Part shown: one piece after another, positions 6,008 to 7,017 of the stretch | How the letters are laid out: every line of letters begins with the position of its first letter | How positions within the stretch are numbered: the first letter of the stretch is position 1 | Assembly (NCBI GenBank): GCA_030600135.1 | Contig: JAUVMS010000175.1 | Location: forward strand, 1-7,017 | From: Hyphomicrobiales bacterium | GTDB taxonomy: Bacteria; Pseudomonadota; Alphaproteobacteria; Rhizobiales; JAUVMS01 | Reading direction: 5' to 3' | Length of the DNA stretch: 7,017 bases | Program-made: the position numbers and the translations under genes | Notes under the pieces: generated by a model | The model's database searches: none | The model's input: the letters and a program-made list of their open reading frames with translations, nothing else | What the model was told of the DNA's origin: nothing

Positions 6008-7017
6008 ATGCAGTTTGGATTGAGCGACGAACAACAGATGATCGTCGATACGGTGCGCTCCTTTGTCGAAAAAGAGCTTTATCCGCACGAGGCCGAGGTC
6101 GAACGGTTGGGCGAGGTGCCGCGCGAGATTGGTGAAGAGATCAAGCGAAAGGTTTTGGGGCTCGGGTTCTATGCGCCCAATATGCCGGGAGAAGTCGGTG
6201 GCGGCGGTCTCAACAATCTCGATTTTGCTTTGCTGGAGCGCGAACTCGGGCGCGCCGCCATGGGTCTCAGCGTTTATTGGGGGCGACCGTCCAACATCTT
6301 GATGGCGTGCGAGGGCGAGCAGAAGGAGAAGTATCTCTTTCCGGTTGTCAAGGGGGAAAAATTCGATGCTCTTGCCATGACCGAGCCGGGTGCCGGCTCG
6401 GACGTGCGCGGGATGAAGACGTTTGCGCGCAAGGACGGCGACGACTGGGTCGTCAACGGCATGAAGCATTTCATTTCCCATGCCGACATTGCCGATTTCG
6501 TCATCGTCTTCATTGCAACGGGCGAAGAAGATACGCCGAGGGGTAAGAAGAAGCTCATCACTTGCTTTCTCGTCGATCGTGGCACGCCGGGCTTCGAGAT
6601 CAAGAAGGGCTACAATTCGGTCTCCCACCGTGGCTATCACAATTGCATCTTGACGTTCGACGATTGCCGCCTGCCCGCATCGCAAGTACTGGGCGAGGTG
6701 CACTACGGATTCGATGCCGCCAACGAGTGGCTCTACGCGACGCGCATCACGGTGGCGACAATGTGTGTTGGGCGGGCGCGCCGGGCATTCGATATGGCGC
6801 TCGAGTGGGCGGCGGAGCGTGAGCAGTTCGGCCAGAAGATTGGCAAATTCCAAGGCGTGTCGTTCAAGCTCGCCGACATGATCACTGAGATTGATGCGGC
6901 CGATTGGCTGACACTTTCTGCGGCCTGGCGGCTCGATCAAGGGTTACCGGCAAACAGGGAGATCGCCTCAGCCAAGGTCTTTGCGTCAGAAATGCTCGCC
7001 AAGGTCACCGACGAGGC
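6008..7017 (+). CDS. Acyl-CoA dehydrogenase (3' end outside window), candidate gamma-butyrobetainyl-CoA dehydrogenase
   Basis: A FAD-dependent acyl-CoA dehydrogenase, cut by the right edge after 336 complete codons (the family is usually about 380-410). It would insert an alpha-beta double bond in an acyl-CoA and pass electrons to ETF. Visible domains: N-terminal helical domain (1 to about 118) with LSDEQQMIVDTVRSFV and the LxxxG region GFYAPNMPGEVGGGGL (53-68); middle beta domain with signature 1, AMTEPGAGSDVRGMKT (123-138), and WVVNGMKHFISHADIADF (147-164), which forms the flavin/acyl site; and the start of the C-terminal helical domain with EREQFGQKIGKFQGV. The catalytic Glu expected near residue 365-385 and signature 2 lie beyond the window. 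Context (carnitine cluster, same strand, 56-base gap) suggests gamma-butyrobetainyl-CoA -> crotonobetainyl-CoA, as in the S. meliloti gamma-butyrobetaine-to-carnitine route. A CaiA-like crotonobetainyl-CoA reductase or a general short-chain enzyme is the alternative. Family is certain; substrate is inferred. Confidence 0.9.
   Translation, partial: MQFGLSDEQQMIVDTVRSFVEKELYPHEAEVERLGEVPREIGEEIKRKVLGLGFYAPNMPGEVGGGGLNNLDFALLERELGRAAMGLSVYWGRPSNILMACEGEQKEKYLFPVVKGEKFDALAMTEPGAGSDVRGMKTFARKDGDDWVVNGMKHFISHADIADFVIVFIATGEEDTPRGKKKLITCFLVDRGTPGFEIKKGYNSVSHRGYHNCILTFDDCRLPASQVLGEVHYGFDAANEWLYATRITVATMCVGRARRAFDMALEWAAEREQFGQKIGKFQGVSFKLADMITEIDAADWLTLSAAWRLDQGLPANREIASAKVFASEMLAKVTDE

Noticed and set aside
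5948..6940. A 330-codon minus-strand open frame opposite the acyl-CoA dehydrogenase gene
   Set aside because: The plus strand encodes an unmistakable acyl-CoA dehydrogenase with a ribosome binding site. The antisense product has no family features and looks like a codon-bias shadow.
1..7017. Possible mobile element, CRISPR array, tRNA or phage-related content
   Set aside because: Reading both strands, I found no transposase or integrase-like protein, no terminal inverted or regular direct repeats, and no tRNA-like cloverleaf; nearly all of the window is accounted for by five housekeeping/catabolic genes.

Overview
The window reads as an ordinary chromosomal segment of an alphaproteobacterium, probably Hyphomicrobiales or a neighbouring order. 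This rests on the fairly high GC content, Shine-Dalgarno-led genes, and above all an L-carnitine dehydrogenase fused to a betainyl-CoA thioesterase, an arrangement known from Sinorhizobium and relatives. There are five protein genes. I see no RNA genes, mobile elements, CRISPR arrays or large repeats.

Layout. Positions 12-2339 (+) encode a large MscS-family mechanosensitive channel with a signal peptide and many membrane segments upstream of the MscS core. After a 36-base convergent gap, 2376-3362 (-) encodes a GATase1-like/AraC-family regulator of the GlxA/CdhR/GbdR type. A 96-base divergent, AT-rich intergenic region (3363-3458) separates it from a rightward gene set: a DUF849/BKACE enzyme (3459-4352), the carnitine dehydrogenase-thioesterase fusion (4461-5951), and an acyl-CoA dehydrogenase (from 6008) that runs off the right edge.

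How the genes work together. The fusion protein's N-terminal half should oxidise L-carnitine to 3-dehydrocarnitine with NAD+. The BKACE enzyme then exchanges 3-dehydrocarnitine with acetyl-CoA to give betainyl-CoA and acetoacetate. The fusion's C-terminal hotdog domain hydrolyses betainyl-CoA to glycine betaine and CoA. The trailing acyl-CoA dehydrogenase probably belongs to the feeder route gamma-butyrobetaine -> gamma-butyrobetainyl-CoA -> crotonobetainyl-CoA -> carnitine, described in S. meliloti next to the catabolic genes, but that substrate is inferred from context. The divergent regulator is the natural candidate to sense carnitine and activate the set. The MscS gene is convergent to the regulator and not obviously part of the operon; a link through osmoprotectant (glycine betaine) physiology is only speculation.

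The pathway is largely known. The points worth a second look are the fusion, the position of the acyl-CoA dehydrogenase, the candidate operator/promoter in the divergent region, and the 108-base gap inside the operon.
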